From Streptomyces noursei ATCC 11455 (GTDB lineage Bacteria > Actinomycetota > Actinomycetes > Streptomycetales > Streptomycetaceae): a stretch of 64,000 nt of DNA. The translations under genes and the position numbers were made by a program. This document shows, one piece after another, positions 9,562-18,895 of this stretch. Position 1 is the first letter of the stretch, and every line of letters starts with the position of its first letter. Under the pieces are notes generated by a model that had not been told where the DNA came from, did no database searches, and saw nothing but the letters and a program-made list of their open reading frames with translations. The stretch is taken from assembly GCF_001704275.1 (NCBI RefSeq), contig NZ_CP011533.1, positions 8,060,001 to 8,124,000 on the forward strand, in the 5' to 3' direction.

Positions 9562-10654
9562 CGATCGCCTTCTCCGTCGCCGTGCAGAGCCTGCGCATAT
9601 AGCTCTCGCCGTCGTCGTCCTGCGCGGCGTGCAGCACCTCCGTGACCGCCTCCTCGACGAATCCGTCGATCTCCGCGGGGTCGGCGTCGTCCAGGCGGGC
9701 GGGCCGCGACTCGTGGAAGAGCTGGTCGAAGAAGCGGCGCAGGTCGTCCGGTTCGACGATCCGGGCGGTGTCCCAGCACAGGCTGCTCTGCACGTCGTTG
9801 GGGAGTTTGGGCATCGCGCGGCCGTAGCCGAGCAGCACCAGCCGCGGCGCCCGGTCGCCGTGGACGGCGGCGTGCTCGTAGATCGCCAGCGCCAGCTGGC
9901 CGATCAGGTCCCAGACGTCGGAGTGCGGATCGAGCTTGTCGCACTCGTCGAGCACCAGCCAGAAGTGCAGGTCGGAGGAGGTGGCCAGGCCGACCACCCA
10001 GTGCACCGCGTCGTCCAGCGACAGCAGCGGATCGTTGAGCGCGGAGGACGGGAACGGCTGCGTCCCGGCCTGTGGATCGGTGACGAACCCGGCCAGCCGC
10101 TGCAGCACCTGCCGCGGGGTGGAGGTGCGGGACAGGGTGACCCGGGCCGGCCGGAATCCCCGGTGCTGCCCGACGTGGCACAGGAAGTGGTAGGTGTACG
10201 ACCGCCCGCTGTCCGGTTCGCCGTCCACCAGCAGCACCGACTTCTCCGGGTCGACGACGAAGCGGCGCAGGGTCTCCCGCAGGTCCTCGCGGTCGATGAA
10301 CGCCTCGGTGCCGCCCTTGAGGACGCGGGTGCCGAAGGGGTCCTGCGTGGCGTGGATCCGGGCGTCCTCGCGCAGGCGGTGCAGGAACTCGGCCGCCTCG
10401 CCGAACTCCGGGCGGACCCGTATCTCGTCGATGGTGGTGACCACCTCGATGAGCTTCACCTGCCGCTGGATGTCCCGGCGCGAGGCGGACACCAGCACCC
10501 GGGCGTTGTGGGAGCTGATGTTGCCGAGGGGGAGCGCCGCGATGAACTCCTCGTCGAAGTACGGGGCGAGCTGGGTGTACGGGTCGACGACGTTGAGCAG
10601 ATACCTCTCCAGCCACGTCGTGACGGATTCCCACTCGGTCTCGCGCAACGGCAT
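9542..10654 (-). CDS. AAA/STAND-like ATPase with degenerate Walker A
   Basis: The product has 370 residues. Residues 1-75 form a helical N-terminal module (with TWLERYLLNVVDPYTQL) that could be an adaptor of the EAD kind. Residues about 115-245 form a P-loop NTPase core: GEPDSGRSYTY at 145-155, where Arg151 replaces the invariant Walker A Lys, and FWLVLDECDKLD at about 231-242 as an intact Walker B. Loss of the Lys suggests weak hydrolysis or a nucleotide-binding regulator of the larger ATPase. The ATG at 10654 starts it, and its 3' end overlaps the next gene. It was not matched to a named family. Confidence 0.78.
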   Translation of the reverse strand: MPLRETEWESVTTWLERYLLNVVDPYTQLAPYFDEEFIAALPLGNISSHNARVLVSASRRDIQRQVKLIEVVTTIDEIRVRPEFGEAAEFLHRLREDARIHATQDPFGTRVLKGGTEAFIDREDLRETLRRFVVDPEKSVLLVDGEPDSGRSYTYHFLCHVGQHRGFRPARVTLSRTSTPRQVLQRLAGFVTDPQAGTQPFPSSALNDPLLSLDDAVHWVVGLATSSDLHFWLVLDECDKLDPHSDVWDLIGQLALAIYEHAAVHGDRAPRLVLLGYGRAMPKLPNDVQSSLCWDTARIVEPDDLRRFFDQLFHESRPARLDDADPAEIDGFVEEAVTEVLHAAQDDDGESYMRRLCTATEKAIDVYRSF

Positions 10655-10779
10655 GCCCGCACCTACCCGGCCGGCCTGTGGGCAGGGACGTCGGCCCGCC
10701 CCCGTCCTTCCTCCTCTTTGTCATGCTTACATCCGGTCTGCCCCTGTGCAAGGCGCGGCCCGGCGCCGGAAATCCCAGC

Positions 10780-11751
10780 TCAGGCGGGCTGACCGAAGAG
10801 GCGCTGCACCGGCTCCCGGACCGCCGCCTGGGCCAGGTACTGGCTGATCCCGTGGTGGTTCTCGCTGTTGTTGGTGACCAGCGCGTCGGTGATCCGCTCC
10901 GGCGGGCCGTACTCCGGCCGCAGGGTGTGCCCGAGCGCCACCAGGTCCCGCAGGTCCGACACGTTGCGCCAGGCCCGTACCCCCGCCGGCACCGCGGGCG
11001 GCCGCGCCAACTGGTCCCGCACCTCGGTGATCGCCAGCGGCGACCCCAGCGTGACCAACAGCGCCACCTCCTGCTCGCGCTCCCGCAGCACCTCGTAGGC
11101 GGCCACCGACCCCAGGCTGTGGCCGACGACCACCACGGGCCCCGCACCCCGCGGCGGCAGCGCGTCCTCGATCACGCGCCGGATCGCCGGCCCCCGGTCG
11201 CCGAAGAAGTACGCATGGACGTCCCGGAACGTGCGCCGGACCAGCTCCCGGAACAGCGCGGTCCGCAGCGGCCTGGGCAGCGGCAGCACCTCCAGCGGCA
11301 GCGCCCCGTCGTCCTCGGTGCCCTCATGGCCGCCGGTCTCCGCCGCGCCCAGGGTCTCCGCGAGATAGGTCATCTCGCGCAGCCAGCCGACCAGCGCGCC
11401 CTCCGCCGCCTCCGCCGGGGTCTCGACGGCCCGGCCCTCCGGCGCCGCGGCCCCGGCCTCCCGCCGGGCCTCCTGGACGGTGCGCGCCACGAACTCCTCC
11501 GGCGAGTCGAACACCCCGGCCCCCGCCGCGGCCACCGACTCGGTCTCCGTCAGCGGACCGCCGTCCAGCGCGTCCACCCGGAAATCCGGCAGGGGCCGCT
11601 CGTACTGGAGCGCGGCCCAGTACGCCATGCGGGACGCGTCCGCCATGTCCCGGCCGAAGAGTGCCTGGTCCCACTGCGACTTGAGCAGTCCCGAGCGGAC
11701 CTTGTTCCCGTTCCCGTGCACATAGACCACGGTGGGCCGCGTGCGGTGCAT
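10780..11751 (-). CDS. Alpha/beta hydrolase at the head of the ATPase/protease operon
   Basis: This is a 323-residue alpha/beta hydrolase: first core strand and oxyanion loop VVYVHGNGNK (residues 8-17), a long variable insertion with helical and acidic stretches, the nucleophile elbow GHSLG in VVVVGHSLGSVAAYEVL, and a C-terminal His candidate in SENHHGISQYL. The start is the ATG at 11751 with GGAGGCGGA upstream; an in-frame extension to 11922 has no family support. No signal peptide is visible. It is the first gene of the leftward operon, 125 bp before the small ATPase gene. It may be a lipase/esterase-like effector or a sensor component (inference). Confidence 0.8.
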   Translation of the reverse strand: MHRTRPTVVYVHGNGNKVRSGLLKSQWDQALFGRDMADASRMAYWAALQYERPLPDFRVDALDGGPLTETESVAAAGAGVFDSPEEFVARTVQEARREAGAAAPEGRAVETPAEAAEGALVGWLREMTYLAETLGAAETGGHEGTEDDGALPLEVLPLPRPLRTALFRELVRRTFRDVHAYFFGDRGPAIRRVIEDALPPRGAGPVVVVGHSLGSVAAYEVLREREQEVALLVTLGSPLAITEVRDQLARPPAVPAGVRAWRNVSDLRDLVALGHTLRPEYGPPERITDALVTNNSENHHGISQYLAQAAVREPVQRLFGQPA

Positions 11752-11918
11752 TCCGCCTCCTGCCGCCGTTCCTCCGCCGCACCTCCTTCCCGGGGACGCG
11801 GACGGCGCACCGGCACCCGGCCGTAAGCCACTCGAACAGCCGGGCGTGCGGCGTGCGGCGGCGCGGCCCGCCGCCGGCGTCCCGAAGTGCTCAACTCCCT
11901 TGATCGCAGGGCGAAGGA

Positions 11919-12107
11919 TCACTGCGAGGGGTAGATGTCACCGCCCCGCATCGCGCTCTCCTGCTCGCTCCGGCTCTGCAGCCGGCGGGACTTCTCCTGG
12001 AGCCGCTGCCGCTCCTTGGGATCGCTGGCGCGCTCCGCGGCCTCGGCCAGCTCCTGAGCCTTCTCCCGCATGTGCTGAAGGCGTTCGCGTGTCTCTTCCG
12101 ATCCCAT
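11919..12107 (-). CDS. Small coiled-coil protein, DUF6381-like
   Basis: This 62-residue, strongly charged protein is predicted to be almost entirely helical (TRERLQHMREKAQELAEAAE, then DPKERQRLQEKSRRLQ) and ends in GGDIYPSQ. It looks like the short Streptomyces family DUF6381, of unknown function. The ATG at 12107 fits the family length; a longer in-frame reading to 12221 is Pro/Gly-rich and unlikely. It diverges from the hydrophobic-protein gene at 12359. Confidence 0.7.
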   Translation of the reverse strand: MGSEETRERLQHMREKAQELAEAAERASDPKERQRLQEKSRRLQSRSEQESAMRGGDIYPSQ

Positions 12108-12358
12108 GACCCGTCCCTCTCGTCCGGTGCCGATACCCGGCAGCCCGGTGACGCGCGGTGACCGGCGTCCATCCGGGGAAGCCGCTGCCACCAGCGAATC
12201 AGGGCCCGCCGCCGTCGGCACCTCGAAACGTCACGCTGCGCCGCTGACCAGGCACGGAAGCGTGTCCGGGCCCGTGGGTCCGGACACGAGAGGGGCCGAC
12301 CGCGGAAGCGCATAATGGTGGCCAGGTAGGGAACCAGCCTGTCCGGAGGTGGATCCCG

Positions 12359-12529
12359 ATGGCCCCTCTCCTCCTCGTCCTGCTGCTCGTGCTGCTCCTG
12401 GTGGGCGCCGGCCTCGTCATGAGAGTGCTCTGGCTCGTCGCCCTCGCCCTCGTCGCCGTCCTGCTGATCGGCTTCCTCTTCCGCACGTCGGGCCCGCGTG
12501 GCACACGGGGCCGCCGTCAGCCCTGGTAG
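12359..12529 (+). CDS. Small hydrophobic membrane protein
   Basis: This 56-residue protein is almost all hydrophobic: LLLVLLLVLLLVGAGLVM, then LWLVALALVAVLLIGFLF, ending in a short basic tail (SGPRGTRGRRQPW). It should span the membrane twice or lie as one hairpin. Similar short 'hydrophobic protein' genes are common in Streptomyces, with no known role. The ATG has GGAGGT upstream, and the stop is 10 bp before the VOC gene, so the two may be cotranscribed. A CATAAT at 12311-12316 could be its -10 box, but no convincing -35 is seen. Confidence 0.7.
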   Translation: MAPLLLVLLLVLLLVGAGLVMRVLWLVALALVAVLLIGFLFRTSGPRGTRGRRQPW

Positions 12530-12539
12530 GCGGATCCCG

Positions 12540-13337
12540 ATGCCCGCGACCAAAGCCCGCAACACCACCGCCGCCATCGGCGGCGCCCCGTGCTGGGTGA
12601 GCCTGGTGACCCACGACCTGAAGGGCGCACAGGACTTCTACGGGAAGGTCCTGGGCTGGACCTTCCGCCCCGGCACGCTGGGCGGCGACTTCTCCATCGC
12701 ACTGGCCCACGGCCAGCCGGTCGCCGGGATCGGCACGCTGGCGCCCGAGTGGCACATCGCCGTCGCCTGGACGCCGTACTTCGCGGTGGAGAGCGCGAAC
12801 GACACCGCCGCCCGGATCCGCGAGCGCGGCGCCACGCTCGCCGTCGGCCCGCTCGAACTGGGCAAGGGGCGCGGCGCGCTCGCCGCCGACCGGGACGGTG
12901 CGGTGTTCGGCCTCTGGGAGGGCCAGACGCTCTCCTGGGCGGTGGGGCAGGGCGCGGCTCCGATGTGCCTGGAACTGCGCACCCGTGACGCCTTCGAGGC
13001 GGCGATCTTCTACGGCGAGGTCTTCGGCTGGGCTCCCGACCGGCCCGGCGGCTGCGACATCACCTACGAGCACGACGAGGTCATGGTGCGCGACATGGCG
13101 GGGCGCACCGTGGCCGCGCTGCGCGGCGGCGCCGTCGAGGCGGCCCCCGACCCGCACGTCCGCCCCCGCTGGCACGTGTACTTCCCGGTGCACGACATCG
13201 AACAGGTCACCGCGGCCGCGGTCGCCGCGGGCGGTTTCGCGCTGCCGGTGACGCCGATGGTGGACGACAGCGGCTGCGAGGCCGTGATCCGGGATCCGCA
13301 GGGCGGACTGTTCACCGTCGCCACCGCGCAGGACTGA
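12540..13337 (+). CDS. VOC-family (glyoxalase-fold) protein with two domains
   Basis: The 265-residue protein has two tandem vicinal-oxygen-chelate repeats: residues about 15-125 (CWVSLVTHDLKGAQDFYGKV) and about 140-262 (CLELRTRDAFEAAIFYGEVF, then WHVYFPVHDIEQV). VOC proteins bind a metal or small ligand between paired beta-alpha-beta units and include glyoxalases, dioxygenases and resistance proteins; the substrate cannot be told here. The ATG at 12540 lies 10 bp after the small membrane protein gene, and both are preceded by the same GGATCCCG just before ATG. Confidence 0.88.
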   Translation: MPATKARNTTAAIGGAPCWVSLVTHDLKGAQDFYGKVLGWTFRPGTLGGDFSIALAHGQPVAGIGTLAPEWHIAVAWTPYFAVESANDTAARIRERGATLAVGPLELGKGRGALAADRDGAVFGLWEGQTLSWAVGQGAAPMCLELRTRDAFEAAIFYGEVFGWAPDRPGGCDITYEHDEVMVRDMAGRTVAALRGGAVEAAPDPHVRPRWHVYFPVHDIEQVTAAAVAAGGFALPVTPMVDDSGCEAVIRDPQGGLFTVATAQD

Positions 13338-13531
13338 TCCCGCCGGGCCGACACGCCCGGTCGTCCTCCCGTCCCGCGGCGTGTCTCCACCAGATGGCCC
13401 GCCAGCATTGGCGCCCGCGGCCAAGAGGGACGTTGGCTGAACCAGAGCAGGCACAACCAGTACGCACAACGCCCGATGAGCGCCGGCGCCTCCGGTGCGG
13501 ACGCTCTCACCTCGTTCAGTGGAGTCCCTAC

Positions 13532-14623
13532 ATGTCACCTGAACCAGCTCCTCGTGGGGGCCAATCCGATCCGTCCCCGACAGACCACGGCGAACACATT
13601 CCGTCCAGCAGCCAGGAGAACGTCTCGTTCCGCACTCTCGTGTGGACGGCGGCCACCACGAGACCGGTGGAGGAAGTCGCCGCCCTCGTGGAACTGCTCA
13701 AGCGCAGTGGTGACGACCCCAATCCGGGCGACGAAGCCCTGCGGGTGGCGGCGATGACCCGCCCGGTGAGCGAGCTCGGGCCGCTGCTCGCGATGCTCGG
13801 CCAGACCCCGCACACCGCGGAGGCGAGTTATGAGGCGCTGCGTGCGGCGGCGGTGGGCCGATCCGTCGACGAGGTCGTCCAGCTGATCAGGCTGTTCGAC
13901 CGGGCCCAGGAGGGCCACCTCCCCGTCACGGGGGCGTCGGACGGCGACGCCTACACCGACGGTCATGCCGACACCGCGAACATGGGCACCACGGGTCCGC
14001 CCACCTTCAACGACCCCTACGCCGACCCCTACCCCGATCCCTACGGCCAGCAGGCGCCCGACGGCTACCCGGCCGGCGCCCACGGCGAACCGGCGATGCG
14101 GGACGGGGCCCCGCCGGAGCCCCCGCCGCGGCCCCAGCGCGCCCCGTGGCCGTCGGCCACCGCGGCACAGGGTGGCCGGGACTGGCCGTCGGCCGAGACG
14201 CCCGCCCAGGCCGCTCACGCGGTCGGCGGCGTCCTGCGGTCGGTCCTGCGCTGGCCCGCCGCGGCGGCCCTGGCCCTGTGCGGGCTGAGCCACCTGCCGG
14301 TGGGACCGGTGGAGACCAACGGCGGCTCGTCGGACGCCATCTCGCTGACCATCGCGGTGGTGTACCTGCTGCTGGCCGGCTGCCTGGCGGTGCGCGACAC
14401 GGCTGCCATCTGGACCGCCAGCGCCGCGGCCGCGGTCACCGTGATCATCCTGCACGCGCTGTCCCGGGCCGGCGTCCTGGTCCCGCTGCGCAGCAGCCTG
14501 GGCGATGCCACGATCTGGCCGGAGCTGCTGGCGGTCGGGCTCGCGATCGTGAGCGCCGGACTCGCCGGCGCCGCGCTGCTCCTGCGCCCGCGCAGGGTGA
14601 CTCCCGCGACGGCCGCTGTGTGA
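13532..14623 (+). CDS. Hypothetical membrane protein with helical repeats and Pro-rich linker
   Basis: This 363-residue protein has three parts. Residues about 30-135 hold three related helical repeats with the core TTRPVEEVAALVELLK / MTRPVSELGPLLAML / VGRSVDEVVQLIRLF. Residues about 140-235 form a low-complexity linker with DPYADPYPDPYG and many prolines. Residues about 240-355 hold four hydrophobic segments. The ATG at 13532 has GGAG nearby; an upstream in-frame start at 13394 would add a basic, unstructured stretch. The architecture suggests a membrane-anchored protein with a cytoplasmic interaction domain. No function is assigned. Confidence 0.75.
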   Translation: MSPEPAPRGGQSDPSPTDHGEHIPSSSQENVSFRTLVWTAATTRPVEEVAALVELLKRSGDDPNPGDEALRVAAMTRPVSELGPLLAMLGQTPHTAEASYEALRAAAVGRSVDEVVQLIRLFDRAQEGHLPVTGASDGDAYTDGHADTANMGTTGPPTFNDPYADPYPDPYGQQAPDGYPAGAHGEPAMRDGAPPEPPPRPQRAPWPSATAAQGGRDWPSAETPAQAAHAVGGVLRSVLRWPAAAALALCGLSHLPVGPVETNGGSSDAISLTIAVVYLLLAGCLAVRDTAAIWTASAAAAVTVIILHALSRAGVLVPLRSSLGDATIWPELLAVGLAIVSAGLAGAALLLRPRRVTPATAAV

Positions 14624-14635
14624 GCGGCGAGCGGG

Positions 14636-14670
14636 GTGCGGCGGCCGTCCTTCGGTGACGGCCGCCGCAC
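14636..14670. terminator. Perfect 14-bp hairpin after the membrane protein gene
   Basis: GTGCGGCGGCCGTC (14636-14649) pairs perfectly with 14657-14670 across a 7-base CTTCGGT loop. It lies 12 bp after the stop of the rightward gene and in front of the convergent Cys-rich gene. No T-tract follows, which is usual for Streptomyces terminators. Confidence 0.75.
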
Positions 14671-14762
14671 GCATGTCCGGGCCGGCGTCCACCGCTGATG
14701 TGACGCCGCGTCAGTTCACCTTCCGTGGCGCGCCGAGCCGCACCGGGCGACACCGCGCGGCG

Positions 14763-14999
14763 TCACGCCACGCTGTCGGCCAGCTCGGTGACCCCACGGG
14801 TCCGCGCGCAGTGCGCGCAGCAGAAGAAGCGGCCACTGGCCTCCAGCCCGTGCCCCAGGATCCGGCACTGGCAGTTCTCGCAGGTCGGTGCGAGCAGATG
14901 CGCGGCGCATTCCACGCAGTCGAAGGAGTGCACCTCGCCGTCGATACGCACTTCGAATCCCCGCGGGTAGTCGTTCCCGCAGACCTCGCAGACCGTCAT
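14763..14999 (-). CDS. Small cysteine-rich, probably zinc-binding protein
   Basis: The 78-residue protein has ten cysteines in paired knuckles: CEVC (4-7), FDCVEC (28-31), CENCQC (40-45) and FFCCAHC (60-64), with nearby histidines. This spacing suggests two or more treble-clef or ribbon-like metal sites. The ATG follows GGAGGGATCACC. It may be a zinc-storage/metallothionein-like protein or a small adaptor. It stands alone, with the nearest upstream gene starting beyond 15182. Confidence 0.72.
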   Translation of the reverse strand: MTVCEVCGNDYPRGFEVRIDGEVHSFDCVECAAHLLAPTCENCQCRILGHGLEASGRFFCCAHCARTRGVTELADSVA

Positions 15000-15181
15000 G
15001 GTGATCCCTCCATCCCGCGGTTCCGTCGGCGGCGCCGGGCCTGCAACCTTCCCGCCGCCCCACCCGGCGCGCCCCACACCTCTCCTCCATCGTCGCACCG
15101 CCCCCGCCGGCCCGCAGGGCGCTCGGGGCCGGGCCCGACGGATCGGAGCCGGGGCCTCCTGAGCCACTCCACAGACAGGCG

Positions 15182-15697
15182 CTACTCCGACGACGAATAG
15201 CGGCGCAGCACCCACGCCGGCAGCACGAACCAGCACACCACGAACCACAGCACCAGGGCCGTCACCACCCACGGCGCCGCGCTGCCGTTCAGCGCCAACC
15301 GCAGGATCAGCAACAGCGCCGACGCCACCGTGCCCAGCAGCAGCACCACGCCGGTCAGGGCCAACCGCGACGCCCACAGCACGGTCTGCGGTTTGAGCCG
15401 GTGCCCGGAGACCAGCCGGTGGAAGGTCACCGTCCCCACCAGCGCACCGGTGGTGGACGCCCCCAACAGCAGGGTGATCACGTAGATGTTCCGGTCCGCC
15501 GCGTCGAGCGTGGCGAACCGTTGGGTGAAGACGACGGTGAGCAGGAAGCCGAACAGGATCTGCACACCGGTCTGGATGACCCGTACCTCCTGCAGGAGTT
15601 CGGTCCACCTCCGGTCGGCGCGCTCCTCCTCGGTCTCGTTGCGGCCCCGCGGCCAGATCAGCTCCGACTCGCTCCCGTCATCCGGCTGGCCGTTCAG
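15182..15697 (-). CDS. DUF6328-family membrane protein, probable CTG start
   Basis: The protein has four hydrophobic segments (VQILFGFLLTVVFTQRF, VITLLLGASTTGALVGTV, LALTGVVLLLGTVASALLL, VVTALVLWFVVCWFVL) and matches the DUF6328 type. The first ordinary start codon, GTG at 15565, would lose the conserved hydrophilic lead (EERADRRWTELLQEVRVIQTG). The only candidate that keeps it is a CTG at 15697, placed 5 bp after GGGAGGAG, giving 171 residues. The frame is open from there, with a stop codon 13 codons further upstream. Function unknown. It lies 47 bp after the ClpC-type gene on the same strand. Confidence 0.75.
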   Translation of the reverse strand: MNGQPDDGSESELIWPRGRNETEEERADRRWTELLQEVRVIQTGVQILFGFLLTVVFTQRFATLDAADRNIYVITLLLGASTTGALVGTVTFHRLVSGHRLKPQTVLWASRLALTGVVLLLGTVASALLLILRLALNGSAAPWVVTALVLWFVVCWFVLPAWVLRRYSSSE

Positions 15698-15744
15698 GTC
15701 GACTCCTCCCGTTGCCCGCGGTCGCGCAGCTCACTTCTCCTGGT

Positions 15745-18330
15745 TCACTTCATCTGCTCCGCCGCACTGGCCTGGAACGACAGCGCGTCGTCGGCGACGT
15801 CCACCCGCACCCGGTCCCCGCCGGACAGCGCCCCGTCCAGCAGCATCCGCGACAACCGGTTGTCGATCTCCCGCTGGATGGTCCGGCGCAGCGGCCGGGC
15901 ACCGTATTCGGGCTGGTGGCCGCGGCGGGTGAGCCAGTCCACGGCGCTGGGGGAGAAGTCGACGGTGATGTTCTGGGCGTGCAGCCTGCGGCGGGTGCCC
16001 TCCAGCAGCAGCCCGGTGATCTGGTGCAACTGCTCGTCGGTCAGCTGCCGGAAGAGGATGATCTCGTCCAGTCGGTTGAGGAACTCGGGCCGGAAGTGCC
16101 CGCGCAGCGCGCTCAGCGCCCGCTCCCGCGCGCCGTCGTCCGCGCCCGCCTCGGACGTCCCGAAGCCGAGCACCCCGCGACCGCTGCCGAGCGCCTCCGA
16201 ACCGAGGTTGCTGGTCATCACGATCACGGTGTTCTTGAAGTCCACCGTGCGGCCCTGAGAGTCCGTCAGATGCCCGTCGTCGAGCACCTGGAGCAGCATG
16301 TTGAAGACGTCCGGATGCGCCTTCTCCACCTCGTCGAGCAGCAGCAGGGAGTACGGGTGATGGCGGACCGCCTCGGTGAGCTGCCCCGCGTCCTCGTGGC
16401 CGACGTATCCGGGCGGCGCGCCGATCAGCCGGCTGACCGTGTGCCGCTCCTGATACTCGCTCATGTCGAGCCGCACCATGCGGTCCTCGCTGCCGAACAG
16501 CGCCTCCGCCAGCGCCCGCGCCAACTCGGTCTTGCCCACCCCGGTAGGGCCGAGGAAGAGGAAGCTGCCGATCGGCCGGTTCGGGTCGGCCAGACCGGCC
16601 CGCGACCGCAGCACCGCCTCCGACACCGCCGTCACCGCGTCGCTCTGCCCGATCACCCGGGTCTGCAGCCGCCCCTCCAGCCCCAGCAGCCGATCCTTCT
16701 CCTCCTCGGTCAGACTGCTCACCGGAACCCCCGTCTGCCGCGACACGATCTCCGCGATGTCCTCGGCGGTCACCTCCACGATCCGCCCGTCGCCGCCCAC
16801 CGGCCGCTCCTGCTGCGTCTCCTCCTGGACGTTGCGGATCCGCTCGGTGAGCGCGGTGATCCGGTCCCGCAGCTCGGTGGCCCGCTCGTACTGCTCCGAG
16901 GCGACCGCCTGGTCCTTGTCCCGGCCCAGCTGCTCCACCTCGCGCTCCAGATCGCGCACGTTGGGAGTCTTGGTGGCCGACCGCAGCCGCACCCGGGCGC
17001 CGGCCTGGTCGAGCAGGTCGATCGCCTTGTCCGGCAGGAACCGGTCGGTGATGTAGCGGTCCGACAGCTCCACCGCCGCCAGCACCGCCTCGTTGGCGTA
17101 CCGCACCTGGTGGTGGGCCTCGTAGCGGTCCTGGAGACCGCGCAGGATCTGCACCGTGTCGGGCACCGTCGGCTCGGGCACCAGGATCGGCTGGAAGCGG
17201 CGGGCCAGCGCGGCGTCCTTCTCGATGTACCGCCGGTACTCCTCCAGCGTGCTCGCGCCGATCACATGCAGTTCACCGCGCGCCAGCGCCGGCTTGAGCA
17301 TGTTGCTGGCCTCCAGCGCACCGCCCTCCCCGGTACCGCCGCCCGCCCCCACCACCGTGTGCAGCTCGTCGATGAAGACGATCAGCGAGTCGGAGTGCGC
17401 CCGGACCTCCTCGATGATGTTGTTCATCCGCTCCTCGAAGTCACCGCGGTAGCGGGTGCCGGCCACCACCGCGGTCAGGTCCAGCGCCACGATCCGCCGC
17501 CCGGCCAGCGTCTCGGGCACCTCCCCGTCGGCCAGCCGCTGCGCCAGCCCCTCCACGATCGCGGTCTTGCCCACGCCGGCGTCGCCGACCAGCACCGGAT
17601 TGTTCTTTCCACGCCGCGACAGCACCTCAATGGTCTGCTCGATCTGCTCCTCCCGCCCGATGACCGGATCGATCCGGCCGGCCCGGGCCAGGTCCGTCAG
17701 ATCCCGGCTGTACTTGTCCAGCGTCGGCGTCTCGTGATGCGGCGCGGGACCGTGCTCGGCCCCCGCCCCCGACGGCTGGTGCGTCCCGCCACCGCCGTGC
17801 CCGCCCGTGGACGCCTGCGGGTCGAAGTGCGCGAGGTGCAGGATCCGGCCGGCCGCCGAGTCCGGATTCGCGGCCAGCGCCTCCAGCACGTGCTCCGGCC
17901 CGATGTACGACGCCCCCGTGCCGCGCGCCAGCTCGTGCGCCCCCAGCAGCGCCCGCTTGACCGCCGGGGTCACCGCGACGCTCTTCTGCAGCGGTCCGGA
18001 CCCGGCGTTGCGGTCGATCTCGGCGGCCAGCGCATCCGGATCCGCCCCCGACTGCCGCATCAGGCTCCGGGTCGGCTCCGCGCTGAGCGCCGCCCGCAGC
18101 AGGTGCTCGGTGCCCAGCTCGGGACTGCCGTGTTCGGCGGCGTACGCGGCGGCGGAGGTCACCAGATCCCGGGCCGGCCCGCTCATCAGCCGGGCGATGT
18201 CCGCCTGCCGCGGCATGGCGGTGCCCCCCTCCTCACCCGGCGACTGCGCGGAACGCCCGAAGAACCGCGCGAGGAAGTCACCAAACGAGTCCGGGCCATA
18301 ACCCTCCGGACCCAGGGATCCGTTGCTCAT
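15745..18330 (-). CDS. ClpC-type AAA+ unfoldase
   Basis: This 861-residue Clp/Hsp100 protein has an N-terminal substrate-binding repeat domain (about residues 50-180), a first AAA+ module with [10 protein letters not shown], a short middle region with a UVR-like [13 protein letters not shown] coil, and a second AAA+ module with [14 protein letters not shown] and a [12 protein letters not shown] motif. The short coil points to ClpC rather than a ClpB disaggregase. ClpC unfolds proteins for ClpP, or remodels complexes, in the cytoplasm. A Gly/Ser-rich N-terminal extension ([19 protein letters not shown]) is unlike the housekeeping ClpC, so this is probably a paralogue. The ATG at 18330 follows GGAACGGAC; a GTG at 18351 is less likely. 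Confidence 0.88.
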   Translation of the reverse strand: MSNGSLGPEGYGPDSFGDFLARFFGRSAQSPGEEGGTAMPRQADIARLMSGPARDLVTSAAAYAAEHGSPELGTEHLLRAALSAEPTRSLMRQSGADPDALAAEIDRNAGSGPLQKSVAVTPAVKRALLGAHELARGTGASYIGPEHVLEALAANPDSAAGRILHLAHFDPQASTGGHGGGGTHQPSGAGAEHGPAPHHETPTLDKYSRDLTDLARAGRIDPVIGREEQIEQTIEVLSRRGKNNPVLVGDAGVGKTAIVEGLAQRLADGEVPETLAGRRIVALDLTAVVAGTRYRGDFEERMNNIIEEVRAHSDSLIVFIDELHTVVGAGGGTGEGGALEASNMLKPALARGELHVIGASTLEEYRRYIEKDAALARRFQPILVPEPTVPDTVQILRGLQDRYEAHHQVRYANEAVLAAVELSDRYITDRFLPDKAIDLLDQAGARVRLRSATKTPNVRDLEREVEQLGRDKDQAVASEQYERATELRDRITALTERIRNVQEETQQERPVGGDGRIVEVTAEDIAEIVSRQTGVPVSSLTEEEKDRLLGLEGRLQTRVIGQSDAVTAVSEAVLRSRAGLADPNRPIGSFLFLGPTGVGKTELARALAEALFGSEDRMVRLDMSEYQERHTVSRLIGAPPGYVGHEDAGQLTEAVRHHPYSLLLLDEVEKAHPDVFNMLLQVLDDGHLTDSQGRTVDFKNTVIVMTSNLGSEALGSGRGVLGFGTSEAGADDGARERALSALRGHFRPEFLNRLDEIILFRQLTDEQLHQITGLLLEGTRRRLHAQNITVDFSPSAVDWLTRRGHQPEYGARPLRRTIQREIDNRLSRMLLDGALSGGDRVRVDVADDALSFQASAAEQMK

Positions 18331-18892
18331 GTGCGTCCGTTCCGCTGTCACGACGGTGCCGCGACACGCTGCCTAGTCAGGTACCTCGTGCTCACTCCCG
18401 GTACTGTCGCCCGGTGCGTCGTCGCCGCGACGTGCGACTCCTCTGCTTCAGGATCGACGCCACCGGGTCCGTTCGCACCTCCGGCACCTCCCCACCCGGG
18501 CCCCACCGGCCGCCCGAGCGACCCGCCCGCCTGCGCCACCCCACGGGCCGCCCCCGTGCCCCGCCCCTGGCGGAGCCCCCGAACGCTCCGCCCGGGCCCC
18601 CGCCCGAACGCTCCGCCCGGGGTACTCCCCCGAATGGCGCCGCCGCCCCGGCCCGACGTGGCGCGCCGGGCAGCCAGGCGGCCGGATCGCTCCCTTGCCG
18701 GTACCTCCGGTGCACGGCACACAGGTCGGAGCGGGGCGAGGGGGAGGGGGCTCTGTATGCCCGTACCGAGCGACGGTCACGGTGTGCCATCGGAGTGGGC
18801 GATCGCCCCAAGCCGCTCCATCGCGCACGGCTGGCCGCCAACGCTTGCCCCACCCGGCGCCGGATGCTCCTGAGCCATGGCCCCGAGCCGCC
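18331..18892. other. Non-coding, low-complexity stretch
   Basis: About 560 bp upstream of the ClpC-type gene show Pro/Arg/Ala-rich frames on both strands with no recognisable product, motif or good ribosome binding site. It probably holds the clpC promoter and remnants of the LysR gene that follows. No further structure was identified. Confidence 0.5.
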
Positions 18893-18895
18893 TGA

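Noticed and set aside
6430..9645. 1071-residue plus-strand open frame over the STAND ATPase
   Set aside because: Antisense shadow in high-GC DNA; Gln/Gly/Arg-rich with no motifs, while the minus strand has clear ATPase motifs.
15712..18873. 1053-residue plus-strand frame over the ClpC-type gene
   Set aside because: Shadow of an unmistakable AAA+ protein.
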